In this document: positions 7,688 to 15,596 of the stretch, one piece after another
Numbering within the stretch: the first letter of the stretch is position 1
How the letters are laid out: each line of letters opens with the position of its first letter
Source of the DNA: Pseudomonadota bacterium
Lineage (GTDB): Bacteria > Pseudomonadota > Alphaproteobacteria > Sphingomonadales > Sphingomonadaceae
Assembly (NCBI GenBank): GCA_963205175.1
Contig: CAUJIW010000178.1
Coordinates: 16,926-80,925, forward strand
Direction: 5' to 3'
Length of the DNA stretch: 64,000 nt
The notes under the pieces: generated by a model
What the model saw: the letters and a program-made list of their open reading frames with translations, nothing else
What the model was told of the DNA's origin: nothing
Database searches by the model: none
Position numbers and translations under genes: made by a program

Positions 7688-7876
7688 TCAGCCCTGATAA
7701 TCCTCAAAGCCGCGCTCCCCCTTGCGCGGCACATCCTTATGGCCGCTGCACAGCCAGCAGGAACACGGGCGGCAATGCGTAGAGGCATTGCGCCCGACCG
7801 CGCGCGGCGAATGTGCAGGCGCATCGGAGAGGCCGCGCGACCACAAGGCCATCACGCGGCGCGCCCGCGCTTTCAT
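7688..7876 (-). CDS. Small basic protein with CSCWLC motif
   Basis: A 62-residue protein starting MKARARRVMALWSRG, with a 73-residue alternative starting at 7909. The core STHCRPCSCWLCSG followed by a charged tail ending ERGFEDYQG matches, from memory, a widespread small uncharacterised family with a C-x-C-W-x-C motif found in genomes and mobile elements. The Cys/His cluster could bind a metal, which is inference. It is the only plausible gene between ardC and the tRNA. The rest of this gap, about 290 bp up to 8164, shows no gene and no integrase. Confidence 0.6.
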   Translation of the reverse strand: MKARARRVMALWSRGLSDAPAHSPRAVGRNASTHCRPCSCWLCSGHKDVPRKGERGFEDYQG

Positions 7877-8164
7877 CCGTTCTTCGTCTTGTCTGCGCCT
7901 TGCCCGCATTGTCCGATCCTGTCGCTGCCCGCCTCTATATAGGCGCTTTGCGCCATAACCGCGTTATCGGGGAAATGGCGCTCGACGACGCTCGAATCAA
8001 CCAAAAACGGGATAGCTTTGATGGGCGAATTGGGGGAGCTGAAAGCGGATTTTCTGCGGGCGACTGCGAAGCAATTCCGAAAATTTTTCTGCACAGTACC
8101 TACACAGGCCAGAATGGCCTATTTTTCTCTTTATTTTTCAGGTGTTTCGACAAATCTGAAAATT

Positions 8165-8238
8165 TGGAGCGGGTGAAGGGAATCGAACCCTCGTATGCAG
8201 CTTGGGAAGCTGCTGTTCTACCATTGAACTACACCCGC
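8165..8238 (-). tRNA. tRNA-Gly(CCC)
   Basis: The reverse complement folds as a full cloverleaf. It has a 7-bp acceptor stem GCGGGTG/CACCCGC, D arm GTTC/GAAC, anticodon stem GCAGC/GCTGC with loop TTCCCAA (anticodon CCC), T arm GAGGG-TTCGATT-CCCTT, discriminator T and an encoded CCA. The gene's 3' end faces the accessory region, so the tRNA 3' end is the likely attachment site and has remained intact. Confidence 0.95.
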
Positions 8239-8449
8239 CCGGGCGCCTGCGCGTCAGCGCACCGCTTCATAGCGGGCCTATGGGCCTGCTTGCAAGAGGG
8301 GCTGGTTTCAACAGGCGCAGGTCCAGAGCGGCGGACGACAGCAAGGCGTACCGGTCTGGAACCGTCACGGTGGACCGGGTGAGAACGCCGACGGGCTGCG
8401 ACAGCGTGCGGGTGGTCAAGCCGGGATCACGCGGCTACAGTCCGCCGCC

Positions 8450-11275
8450 ATGAGCGACCCCGCTGCCCTTCCCGTCGCGCCGGAACCCGGTCCGGCCGCG
8501 ACGCCGCGCCAGAACCACCTCTATCTGGTGGACGGTTCCGGCTACATCTTCCGCGCCTACCACAAGCTGCCGCCGATGACCGATCCGGCCGGCACGCCGG
8601 TGAACGCCGTCTACGGCTTCACCACCATGGTGTGGAAGCTGATCGAGGATCTCAACGACGCCGAGCACCCGACCCATCTGGCGGTGATTCTCGACGCTGC
8701 CCGTCATTCGTTCCGCAACGACATCTATCCCGACTACAAGGCCAACCGGCCGGAGCCGCCGGAGGACCTGCGGCCGCAGTTTCCGCTGATCCGCGATGCC
8801 GTGCGCGCCTTCTCGGTGCCGTGCATCGAAAGCCCGGGCTTCGAGGCCGACGACATCATCGCCTCCTACGCCCGCGCCGCCCGGGCGGCCGGCTTCGAGG
8901 TCACCATCGTCTCCTCCGACAAGGATCTGATGCAGCTGGTCGGTCCCGGCGTCGAGCTGCTGGACACCCTGAACAACCGCCGTCTGCGGGAAGAGGCGGT
9001 GGTCGAGAAGTTCGGCGTCGGCCCCGACAAGGTGATCGAGGTGCAGGCGCTGATGGGCGACTCGGTCGACAATGTGCCGGGCGTGCCGGGCATCGGCCCC
9101 AAGACCGCCGCCGAGCTGATCCAGCATTATGGCGATGTCGAGACGCTGCTGGCGCACGCCCACGAGATCAAGCAGCCCAAGCGGCGGGAAAACCTGATCC
9201 AGTTCGCCGATCTCGCCCGCGTCTCGAAGCAGCTGGTGACGCTGAAGGACGACGTGCCGCTGCCGGTGCCGCTGGACGAACTGACGCTGCGCCATCCGCC
9301 GCACGAGCCGATGATCGCCTTTTTCGACAAGCACGGCTTCCGCTCGCTGAAGGCCAAGATCAACACGCACCATGACGCCGCCCTCGCCGGGGACGGGACG
9401 GCGGCGGACGCCGCTGGCGGCGCGGTGCCGTTCGACACCGGCGCGTACGAATGCGTCACCACGCTTGACCGGCTGGGCTGGTGGGTGGCGCAGGCGACCC
9501 GGCTGGGCGTGGTGGCGGTGGATACCGAGACCACCTCGCTGGATGCGCTGCGCGCCGAGCTGGTGGGCGTCAGCCTGGCGCTGGCGCCGGGCCAGGCCTG
9601 CTACATCCCGCTCGGCCATACCGGCAGCGGCGGTGGTCTGCTGGCCGAGCGGCCGGCGCAGATTCCGCTGGTGGTGGCGCTGGACGTGCTGCGGCCGCTG
9701 CTGGCGGATGCCGGCGTGCTGAAAATCGGCCAGAACCTGAAATACGACATGGCGGTGCTGGCGCGCTACGACGTCACCATCGTCAACTTCGACGACACCA
9801 TGCTGCTGTCCTACGTGCTGGACAACGGCCGCAACAGCCACGGCATGGACGCGCTGTCCGAGCTGCACCTGGGCCACGCCACCATCAAGTACGCCGATGT
9901 CTGCGGCTCGGGGAAGAACCAGATCAGCTTCGCCGAGGCGCCGCTCGACCGGGCGACCGCCTATGCGGCGGAGGACGCCGACGTCACCTGGCGGCTGCAC
10001 GCGGCGCTGAAGGGCCGGCTGTGGCGGGACCGCATGACCACCGTCTATGAAACGCTGGAACGGCCGCTGGTGCCGGTGCTGGTGGCGATGGAGCGCGCCG
10101 GCATCCTGGTCGACCGGACGACGCTGGCCCGGCTGTCGGGCGACTTCGCCCAGCGCATGGGGGCGCTGGAGGCGCAGATCCACCAGCTCGCCGGCGAGCC
10201 GTTCAACGTCGCCAGCCCCAAGCAGCTCGGCGACATCCTGTTCGACAAGATGGCGCTCAAGGGCGGCAAGAAGGGCAAGACCGGCGCCTGGTCCACCGAC
10301 GCCGACGTGCTGGACGGCCTGGCGGCGGAGGGCGTCGAGCTGGCCCAGCGGGTGCTGGACTGGCGCCAGCTGGCCAAGCTGAAGTCCACCTACACCGATG
10401 CGCTGCAGGGCCAGATCAACCCCGACACCGGGCGGGTGCACACCAGCTATGCCATGGCCTCCACCTCCACCGGCCGGCTGTCGTCGACCGACCCCAACCT
10501 GCAGAACATCCCGGTGCGCACCGAGGAGGGTCGCAAGATCCGCGAGGCCTTCGTGGCGCCTACAGGCGCTGTGCTGCTGTCGGCCGACTACAGCCAGATC
10601 GAGCTGCGCCTGCTGGCGCACATCGCCGACATTCCGGCACTCAAGCGCGCCTTCGCCGACGGCATCGACATCCACGCCATGACCGCATCGGAAGTGTTCG
10701 GCGTACCGGTGGAGGGCATGGACCCGATGGTCCGCCGTCAGGCCAAGGCGATCAACTTCGGCATCATCTACGGCATCTCGGCGTTCGGGCTGGCCCGCCA
10801 GCTCGGCATCGCCCGTGGCCAGGCGCAGGCCTTCATCGACCGCTATTTCGAGAAATTCCCCGGTATTCGCGCCTATATGGACGCCACCGTCGCCCAGTGC
10901 CGCAAGCAGGGCTATGTCGAGACGCTGTTCGGCCGCCGCGCCTACATCGCCACCATCAACGACAAGAACCCCAACCAGCGCAATTTCGCTGAACGCCAGG
11001 CGATCAACGCGCCGATCCAGGGCACGGCGGCCGACATCATCCGCCGGGCGATGATCCGCATGCCGGCCGCCTTGGACGCGGCGGGGCTGAGCGCGGTGAA
11101 AATGCTGCTGCAGGTGCATGACGAACTGGTGTTCGAGGCGCCGGAGTCGCTGGCCGGCGCGGCGGCGTCCGTCATCACCGAGGTGATGAGCGCGGCGGCG
11201 CGCCCGGCGGTGGATATCGCGGTGCCGCTGGTCGTCGAGTGCGGCCAGGGCGCCACCTGGGGGGCGGCGCATTGA
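8450..11275 (+). CDS. polA: DNA polymerase I
   Basis: A 941-residue three-domain enzyme for Okazaki-fragment maturation and excision repair. The 5'-3' nuclease domain comes first (YLVDGSGYIFRAYH, EADDIIASYA, SSDKDLMQLV, GIGPKTA). The 3'-5' exonuclease looks intact, with DTET, KIGQNLKYDM and YAAEDADVT providing the acidic residues. The polymerase domain has motif A SADYSQIELRLLAHI, motif B RRQAKAINFGIIYG and motif C QVHDELVFE. The length is normal for the family. It overlaps the following gene by one base (TGATG), suggesting translational coupling. Confidence 0.98.
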   Translation: MSDPAALPVAPEPGPAATPRQNHLYLVDGSGYIFRAYHKLPPMTDPAGTPVNAVYGFTTMVWKLIEDLNDAEHPTHLAVILDAARHSFRNDIYPDYKANRPEPPEDLRPQFPLIRDAVRAFSVPCIESPGFEADDIIASYARAARAAGFEVTIVSSDKDLMQLVGPGVELLDTLNNRRLREEAVVEKFGVGPDKVIEVQALMGDSVDNVPGVPGIGPKTAAELIQHYGDVETLLAHAHEIKQPKRRENLIQFADLARVSKQLVTLKDDVPLPVPLDELTLRHPPHEPMIAFFDKHGFRSLKAKINTHHDAALAGDGTAADAAGGAVPFDTGAYECVTTLDRLGWWVAQATRLGVVAVDTETTSLDALRAELVGVSLALAPGQACYIPLGHTGSGGGLLAERPAQIPLVVALDVLRPLLADAGVLKIGQNLKYDMAVLARYDVTIVNFDDTMLLSYVLDNGRNSHGMDALSELHLGHATIKYADVCGSGKNQISFAEAPLDRATAYAAEDADVTWRLHAALKGRLWRDRMTTVYETLERPLVPVLVAMERAGILVDRTTLARLSGDFAQRMGALEAQIHQLAGEPFNVASPKQLGDILFDKMALKGGKKGKTGAWSTDADVLDGLAAEGVELAQRVLDWRQLAKLKSTYTDALQGQINPDTGRVHTSYAMASTSTGRLSSTDPNLQNIPVRTEEGRKIREAFVAPTGAVLLSADYSQIELRLLAHIADIPALKRAFADGIDIHAMTASEVFGVPVEGMDPMVRRQAKAINFGIIYGISAFGLARQLGIARGQAQAFIDRYFEKFPGIRAYMDATVAQCRKQGYVETLFGRRAYIATINDKNPNQRNFAERQAINAPIQGTAADIIRRAMIRMPAALDAAGLSAVKMLLQVHDELVFEAPESLAGAAASVITEVMSAAARPAVDIAVPLVVECGQGATWGAAH

Positions 11276-12612
11276 TGGTCCGCGTCCTGCGGGCGGGACT
11301 GTCCCATCCGTGGGCGGCCCGCGCCTGGCGGTGGTGCGGCCGACCGCTGCTGGTGATGGTCGCCGCGTTGGCGCTGCTGGCCACGACGGTGATCAGCGGC
11401 CAGCCGCTGGTCGATGATCTGCCGCCGCCGCAGCCGGCGGACTCGGCCGCCGCGCGTCTTGTGGTGGCGGAGCTGGGGGATACCGTCAAGGCATCAGGGC
11501 AGGCGCGGGGGATCGTGCTCGGCCAGCGTCAGCTCGACGCTTTGGGTCGGCTGACCAACCACGGGTTCGGCACGCTGCGACCCCGGGTCCGTCTCGGCGG
11601 TGGCCGTGCCGATCTGGCGCTGACCATCGTGGTGGCACGCCACTCGTTCATCAATCTTGAGGCCGTGGTTGCCGAGCGTCGCGGTGGCTTCCCGCCCGTC
11701 AGTGCCCGCGTCGGCGCGGTCGAACTGTCACCGGCCACCATGCGCTGGATGGTCGAACGGCTCTGGCATGCGCTCGGCTTTCCGCCCGAGGTGGGCGGAC
11801 CCGACGATGCCGTCCACAGTCTGCGGTTCACACCCCGCCAGCAGGTGGTCGCGGTGGTCCGTGTGCCGGCCAGCCTGCTCGACCGGGTGCGGGCGCTGGT
11901 GCCCGGAGGCGAGCCGGGTATCGATCCGGCGCTGGTCCGGCTTTACTACGCCCATCTGCTGGAGGCTGACCTGCGCAGTGGCGTTGGTGCCAAGCCGTTC
12001 GCCCTGCTGGTCAACCGTGCCTTCGCGCTGGCCGAGGAGCGGTTGCCCGTCGGTAATGCCGGCGAGGAAGCCCGTGCCGCCTTCGTGGCGCTGGGCATGC
12101 TGGCGGTGGGCCAGCGGGTGGCGGCGCTGGCGGGCGGCGTGGTCGATCTCGGTGCGGCGTGCACGCCCGATCCACCGGCGCTGGTGCTGGCGGGCCGTCA
12201 GGATCTGCCGAAGCATTTCGCGCTGTCGGCGGCGCTGGGCGTGATCTTCCCCGACCGGTTGTCGCGGGCCGCCGGGGAGTGGAAGGAGCTGAACGACTCG
12301 CTGCCTGGCGGCAGCGGATTCTCCTTCGTTGACCTGCTCGCCAACCGGGCCGGACTGAGACTCGCCCGCATCACCCATCAGCGCAGCCGTGATGCCGAGG
12401 CGATGATAAGGTTGCTGGCGCGGGCCCGCGAGGCGGCGCTGTTTCCCGCCGATGCCATCGACGGGCTGGCCGAGGGCATGAGCGCGACCAGTTTCAGGCG
12501 TATCTACCGGTCAGTGACGGACCAGCGATACCGCCACACCATCGCCCGGCTGGACGCGACGCTGGACGCGTTGCCGCTCTATCGTGGCATCCCTTATTCC
12601 GACATGGGCTAG
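11275..12612 (+). CDS. Membrane-anchored protein of unknown function
   Basis: A 445-residue protein whose ATG overlaps the polA stop codon. One N-terminal membrane segment (about residues 21-41, PLLVMVAALALLATTVISGQ) precedes a large, presumably periplasmic domain. A conserved-looking stretch reads KHFALSAALGV, then GEWKELNDSLPGGSGFSF followed by VDLLANRAG. I recall this signature from uncharacterised bacterial proteins of similar size but know no function. A single Cys occurs (GAACTPDP). Coupling to polA is positional and need not mean a shared process. Confidence 0.75.
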   Translation: MVRVLRAGLSHPWAARAWRWCGRPLLVMVAALALLATTVISGQPLVDDLPPPQPADSAAARLVVAELGDTVKASGQARGIVLGQRQLDALGRLTNHGFGTLRPRVRLGGGRADLALTIVVARHSFINLEAVVAERRGGFPPVSARVGAVELSPATMRWMVERLWHALGFPPEVGGPDDAVHSLRFTPRQQVVAVVRVPASLLDRVRALVPGGEPGIDPALVRLYYAHLLEADLRSGVGAKPFALLVNRAFALAEERLPVGNAGEEARAAFVALGMLAVGQRVAALAGGVVDLGAACTPDPPALVLAGRQDLPKHFALSAALGVIFPDRLSRAAGEWKELNDSLPGGSGFSFVDLLANRAGLRLARITHQRSRDAEAMIRLLARAREAALFPADAIDGLAEGMSATSFRRIYRSVTDQRYRHTIARLDATLDALPLYRGIPYSDMG

Positions 12613-12670
12613 CCGGGCGGCGGGCCGGGCTGGTCCCGGCGCTGGAAGACCGCCGGTTGGTGGCGTCGCC

Positions 12671-14110
12671 TCAGGCCAGCGTGCGGGCCAGGAAGCTGTC
12701 CAGGGCATCGAACTGGCCGGCACGGGTGTAGTCACGGCCACTGATGTTGGGAACATCCTCCAGCCGAGGCGTCTGCGCCTTGGCCTCGATCCAGCCGCGC
12801 AACTGGGCGGCCAGGCGGTCGGGGTCGTTGGAGACGAGGCCGAACTGACCCTCACGGACGATCTCGGCCGCCTCGCCGGTCTCGGAGCCGATGACCAGGA
12901 TCGGCCGGCGGGCGCCGATATACTCGAACAGCTTGCCGGGGATGATGCCGTCCTCGGCGGGGTCGTTCCAGCGGCACAGCAGCAGCACGTCGGCGCGGCG
13001 TTCGATTTCGAGCACTTCGCGCCGGGTGATCGGCGGCGAGATGGTGACGCTTGCCTCCACGCCATAGTGGCGCGCCAGCGAGGCCAGCGAATCGGCCTGC
13101 TCGCCGTAGAACAGCAGGTTCACCCGCGAGGCCAGCGCGCCGAGCCGGGCGGTGGCGGCGAACAGCGACGACGGATCGCGCTTGCCGATGTAGATGGAGC
13201 CGGCGTGAACGATGGTCAGCTTGTCGGGGTCGAGCGGCGTCACCGTCTCCAGCCCGTCGAAATCCACCGGGTCATAGCCGTTCATGCTCAGCGCCACCGG
13301 CTTGCCGTGCAGCTGGTCCAGCGTGCGCTGGGTGGTGCGGGTGACCGCCACCAGCGCGGTGGCGTCGTGCAGCGTGCGGCGTTCCATGCGGCGTTCGATG
13401 ATGGTGCGCAGCCAGTTCTGCACGCCGTAGGGGTTGCCGGCCCATTCGTCGCGCAGCTCCGCCACCCAGGGGGCGCCGCAGGCGGCGGCGAGATGGCGGG
13501 CGACGATGTGTCCCGAGTGCGGCGGGCCGCTGGAATAGAGGAGGTCCGGCTTCCACCGCTCCACCAGGGCCCGCCCGGCGGTGGTGGCGGTGCGCGACCA
13601 GAACAGATGCTTGTCGGGAATGAACATCATGTCCCAGTAAAGATCCGCGATCTGCTTGCGGTAGGGCAGCGATGCCAGCCGGGGTGTCCCCCCGCCGGCG
13701 CCGGCCGGCGGCGTGGCCGGCGATCCGCCACCGTCGGCCGGTGTCGGGGGCACCCGGCCAAACAGGTGGAAGGCGGCGGCCTCGCGCAGTGATTCGACCT
13801 CGGGGAACGGGACGAAGGTGACCCGCTCCTCCGGCAGTTCGTGCTTCAGCACCTTCGAGGTGAGGCGGTTGCGGGCCGAGAGCACCCGCACGTCATGGCC
13901 CTGGGCCAGCCAGTGGCGGGCGAGGCTTGGCGCACGGGTCGAACCTGACGGCGCGAGCGGCGGGAAGAAGCCGGCGACGAGCAGGATGCGGCGTGGCGTC
14001 AGCCTGTCAGAAGACACGGCCGGATCACGCGACTCACCTTGGCCTGATTGCACCTGCGATACCCTTCGCGAACGTTCCCCGGAAACTGCCGACATCGAAT
14101 CGCCCGACAT
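12671..14110 (-). CDS. Glycosyltransferase family 4 protein
   Basis: About 479 residues from the ATG at 14110; 14095 is an alternative, and both lie shortly before the conserved RRILLVAGFFPPLAPSGSTR. The N-terminal GT-B half has this glycine-rich loop and LARHWLAQGHDVRVLSA. The C-terminal half has LTIVHAGSIYIGKRDPS and the sugar-nucleotide region LLLCRWNDPAEDGIIPGKLFEYIGARRPIL, with the usual E-x7-E-like glutamate placement. It probably transfers a sugar in surface polysaccharide synthesis. It is divergent from a second GT-B enzyme at 14305 and convergent with the upstream unknown gene. Confidence 0.85.
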   Translation of the reverse strand: MSGDSMSAVSGERSRRVSQVQSGQGESRDPAVSSDRLTPRRILLVAGFFPPLAPSGSTRAPSLARHWLAQGHDVRVLSARNRLTSKVLKHELPEERVTFVPFPEVESLREAAAFHLFGRVPPTPADGGGSPATPPAGAGGGTPRLASLPYRKQIADLYWDMMFIPDKHLFWSRTATTAGRALVERWKPDLLYSSGPPHSGHIVARHLAAACGAPWVAELRDEWAGNPYGVQNWLRTIIERRMERRTLHDATALVAVTRTTQRTLDQLHGKPVALSMNGYDPVDFDGLETVTPLDPDKLTIVHAGSIYIGKRDPSSLFAATARLGALASRVNLLFYGEQADSLASLARHYGVEASVTISPPITRREVLEIERRADVLLLCRWNDPAEDGIIPGKLFEYIGARRPILVIGSETGEAAEIVREGQFGLVSNDPDRLAAQLRGWIEAKAQTPRLEDVPNISGRDYTRAGQFDALDSFLARTLA

Positions 14111-14304
14111 TCTTTCGGCACGATGACAGAAACTGGCAATACAAAGTTTAATGCTTGTCGTCCAAGACTTAGCGCCGGCCCGAGGGTTCGTCGCGCGGGC
14201 CGGCGTTGCCGCGTGCCCGGGGGGCGTTGCCTCGCGGGCTTGTTTGACCATCGATCCCGATCGGCTACAACCGGGCCGATCCATGAAAGCCGACCGATTC
14301 CCCG

Positions 14305-15522
14305 ATGCGCATCCTTCATGTCCTTGACCACTCGCTGCCGCTGCACAGTGGCTACACCTTCCGCAGCCGTTCCATCCTGCGTGAGCAGAACCGGCGCGGC
14401 TGGGAGACGGTCCATCTGACCACGCCGCGTCATTATCATCCGGGCCCCGATCCGGAGGAGGCCGACGGGTTGCGGTTCCATCGCACGCCGCGCCCGGACG
14501 GTCTGGCAAGCCGGGTGCCAGTGCTGCGCGAGCTGGCGGAGGTGGCCGCGACCACCCGTCGACTGGAGGCGCTGGTGGCCGAGACCCGGCCCGACATCCT
14601 GCACGCCCACTCGCCGGTGCTCAATGCCATGGCGGTGGGTCGCGTCGCGCGGCGCACCGGCCTGCCCTGGGTCTACGAGATTCGCGCCTTCTGGGAGGAT
14701 GCGTCGGCCGCCCATGGCACCAGTCGCGAAGGTGACCTGCGCTATACCGCGACCCACTGGCTGGAAACGCGCGCGGCGATGGCGGCGGACGCGGTGGGCT
14801 GCATCTGTGCCGGCCTGATGGGTGACCTGCGCGGCCGAGGCATTCACGAGGACAAGCTGTTCCTGACGCCCAACGCGGTCGACCAGGACCAGTTCACGCC
14901 CGGCAAGCCGCGCGACGCGGCGCTGGCGGCCGAACTGGGGCTGACGGATGCCGAGATCATCGGTTTCATCGGTTCCTTCTATGATTACGAGGGTCTTGAC
15001 GTGCTGGTGGCGGCCATGCCGCTGCTGCTGGCCAGCCGACCCAGGCTGCATCTGCTGCTGGTGGGTGGCGGGCCGGTGGAGGCGGCGCTGAAGGCGCAGG
15101 TGGCCGCACTTGGGGTTGGCGCGCGCGTTCATTTTACCGGCCGGGTGCCCCACGCCGAGGTGGACCGCTACTACAGCCTGATCGACGTGCTGGTGTATCC
15201 GCGCAAGCGGATGCGGCTGACCGAACTGGTGACGCCGCTCAAGCCGCTGGAGGCGATGGCCGAAGGCAAGCTGGTGGCGGCCTCCGACGTGGGTGGCCAT
15301 CGGGAGCTGATTCTTGCCGGCGAGACCGGCGAGCTGTTCCGGCCCGATGATCCGGCGGCGCTGGCGGAAAGCGTCAGCGGGTTGCTCGATCGGCCGGAAA
15401 TGTGGGAGCAGCGGCGGGAAACCGCGCGCCGCTACGTGGCGACGGAGCGGACCTGGGCGATGACGGTCGATCATTATGTACCGGTCTATGCCCGCCTGCT
15501 GGGTGGTGCGCGGCGGGGGTGA
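14305..15522 (+). CDS. Exosortase-associated-type glycosyltransferase family 4
   Basis: A 405-residue GT-B glycosyltransferase. The N-terminus MRILHVLDHSLPLHSGYTFRS and YEIRAFWEDASAAHGT are typical of the glycosyltransferase found in PEP-CTERM/exosortase polysaccharide loci. The C-terminal domain shows IGFIGSFYDYEGLDVLVAA, LLLVGGGPVEAALK, and TPLKPLEAMAEGKLVAASDVGG, which holds the donor-binding glutamate. It is predicted to act in the cytoplasm on exopolysaccharide precursors. No exosortase, PEP-CTERM substrate or polymerase gene is in the window. Confidence 0.88.
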   Translation: MRILHVLDHSLPLHSGYTFRSRSILREQNRRGWETVHLTTPRHYHPGPDPEEADGLRFHRTPRPDGLASRVPVLRELAEVAATTRRLEALVAETRPDILHAHSPVLNAMAVGRVARRTGLPWVYEIRAFWEDASAAHGTSREGDLRYTATHWLETRAAMAADAVGCICAGLMGDLRGRGIHEDKLFLTPNAVDQDQFTPGKPRDAALAAELGLTDAEIIGFIGSFYDYEGLDVLVAAMPLLLASRPRLHLLLVGGGPVEAALKAQVAALGVGARVHFTGRVPHAEVDRYYSLIDVLVYPRKRMRLTELVTPLKPLEAMAEGKLVAASDVGGHRELILAGETGELFRPDDPAALAESVSGLLDRPEMWEQRRETARRYVATERTWAMTVDHYVPVYARLLGGARRG

Positions 15523-15596
15523 GCGTAGAATAGGACGACCGGGATGGGCGTCCCGGTCTGGCGGCATCGCGTGCGGATGAGGGGTTGAACGCGACC

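Larger units (their letters stand above)
1..8164. mobile_element. End of a probable integrated element at tRNA-Gly
   Basis: This stretch holds accessory genes (antirestriction ArdC, a RloC-like nuclease, unknown envelope proteins, a small Cys-motif protein) and stops at the 3' end of a tRNA gene, a common integration site. It contains a duplicated non-coding element, while the sequence after the tRNA is ordinary core genome starting with polA. Integration at the tRNA 3' end is inferred: the second copy of the attachment core and the integrase are not in the window, so the left boundary is unknown and the element extends beyond base 1. Confidence 0.6.

Noticed and set aside
8435..11272. A 945-codon open frame on the minus strand opposite polA
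   Set aside because: It mirrors polA codon structure in a GC-rich genome, is His/Arg/Gln-rich without any recognisable domain, and polA is certain.
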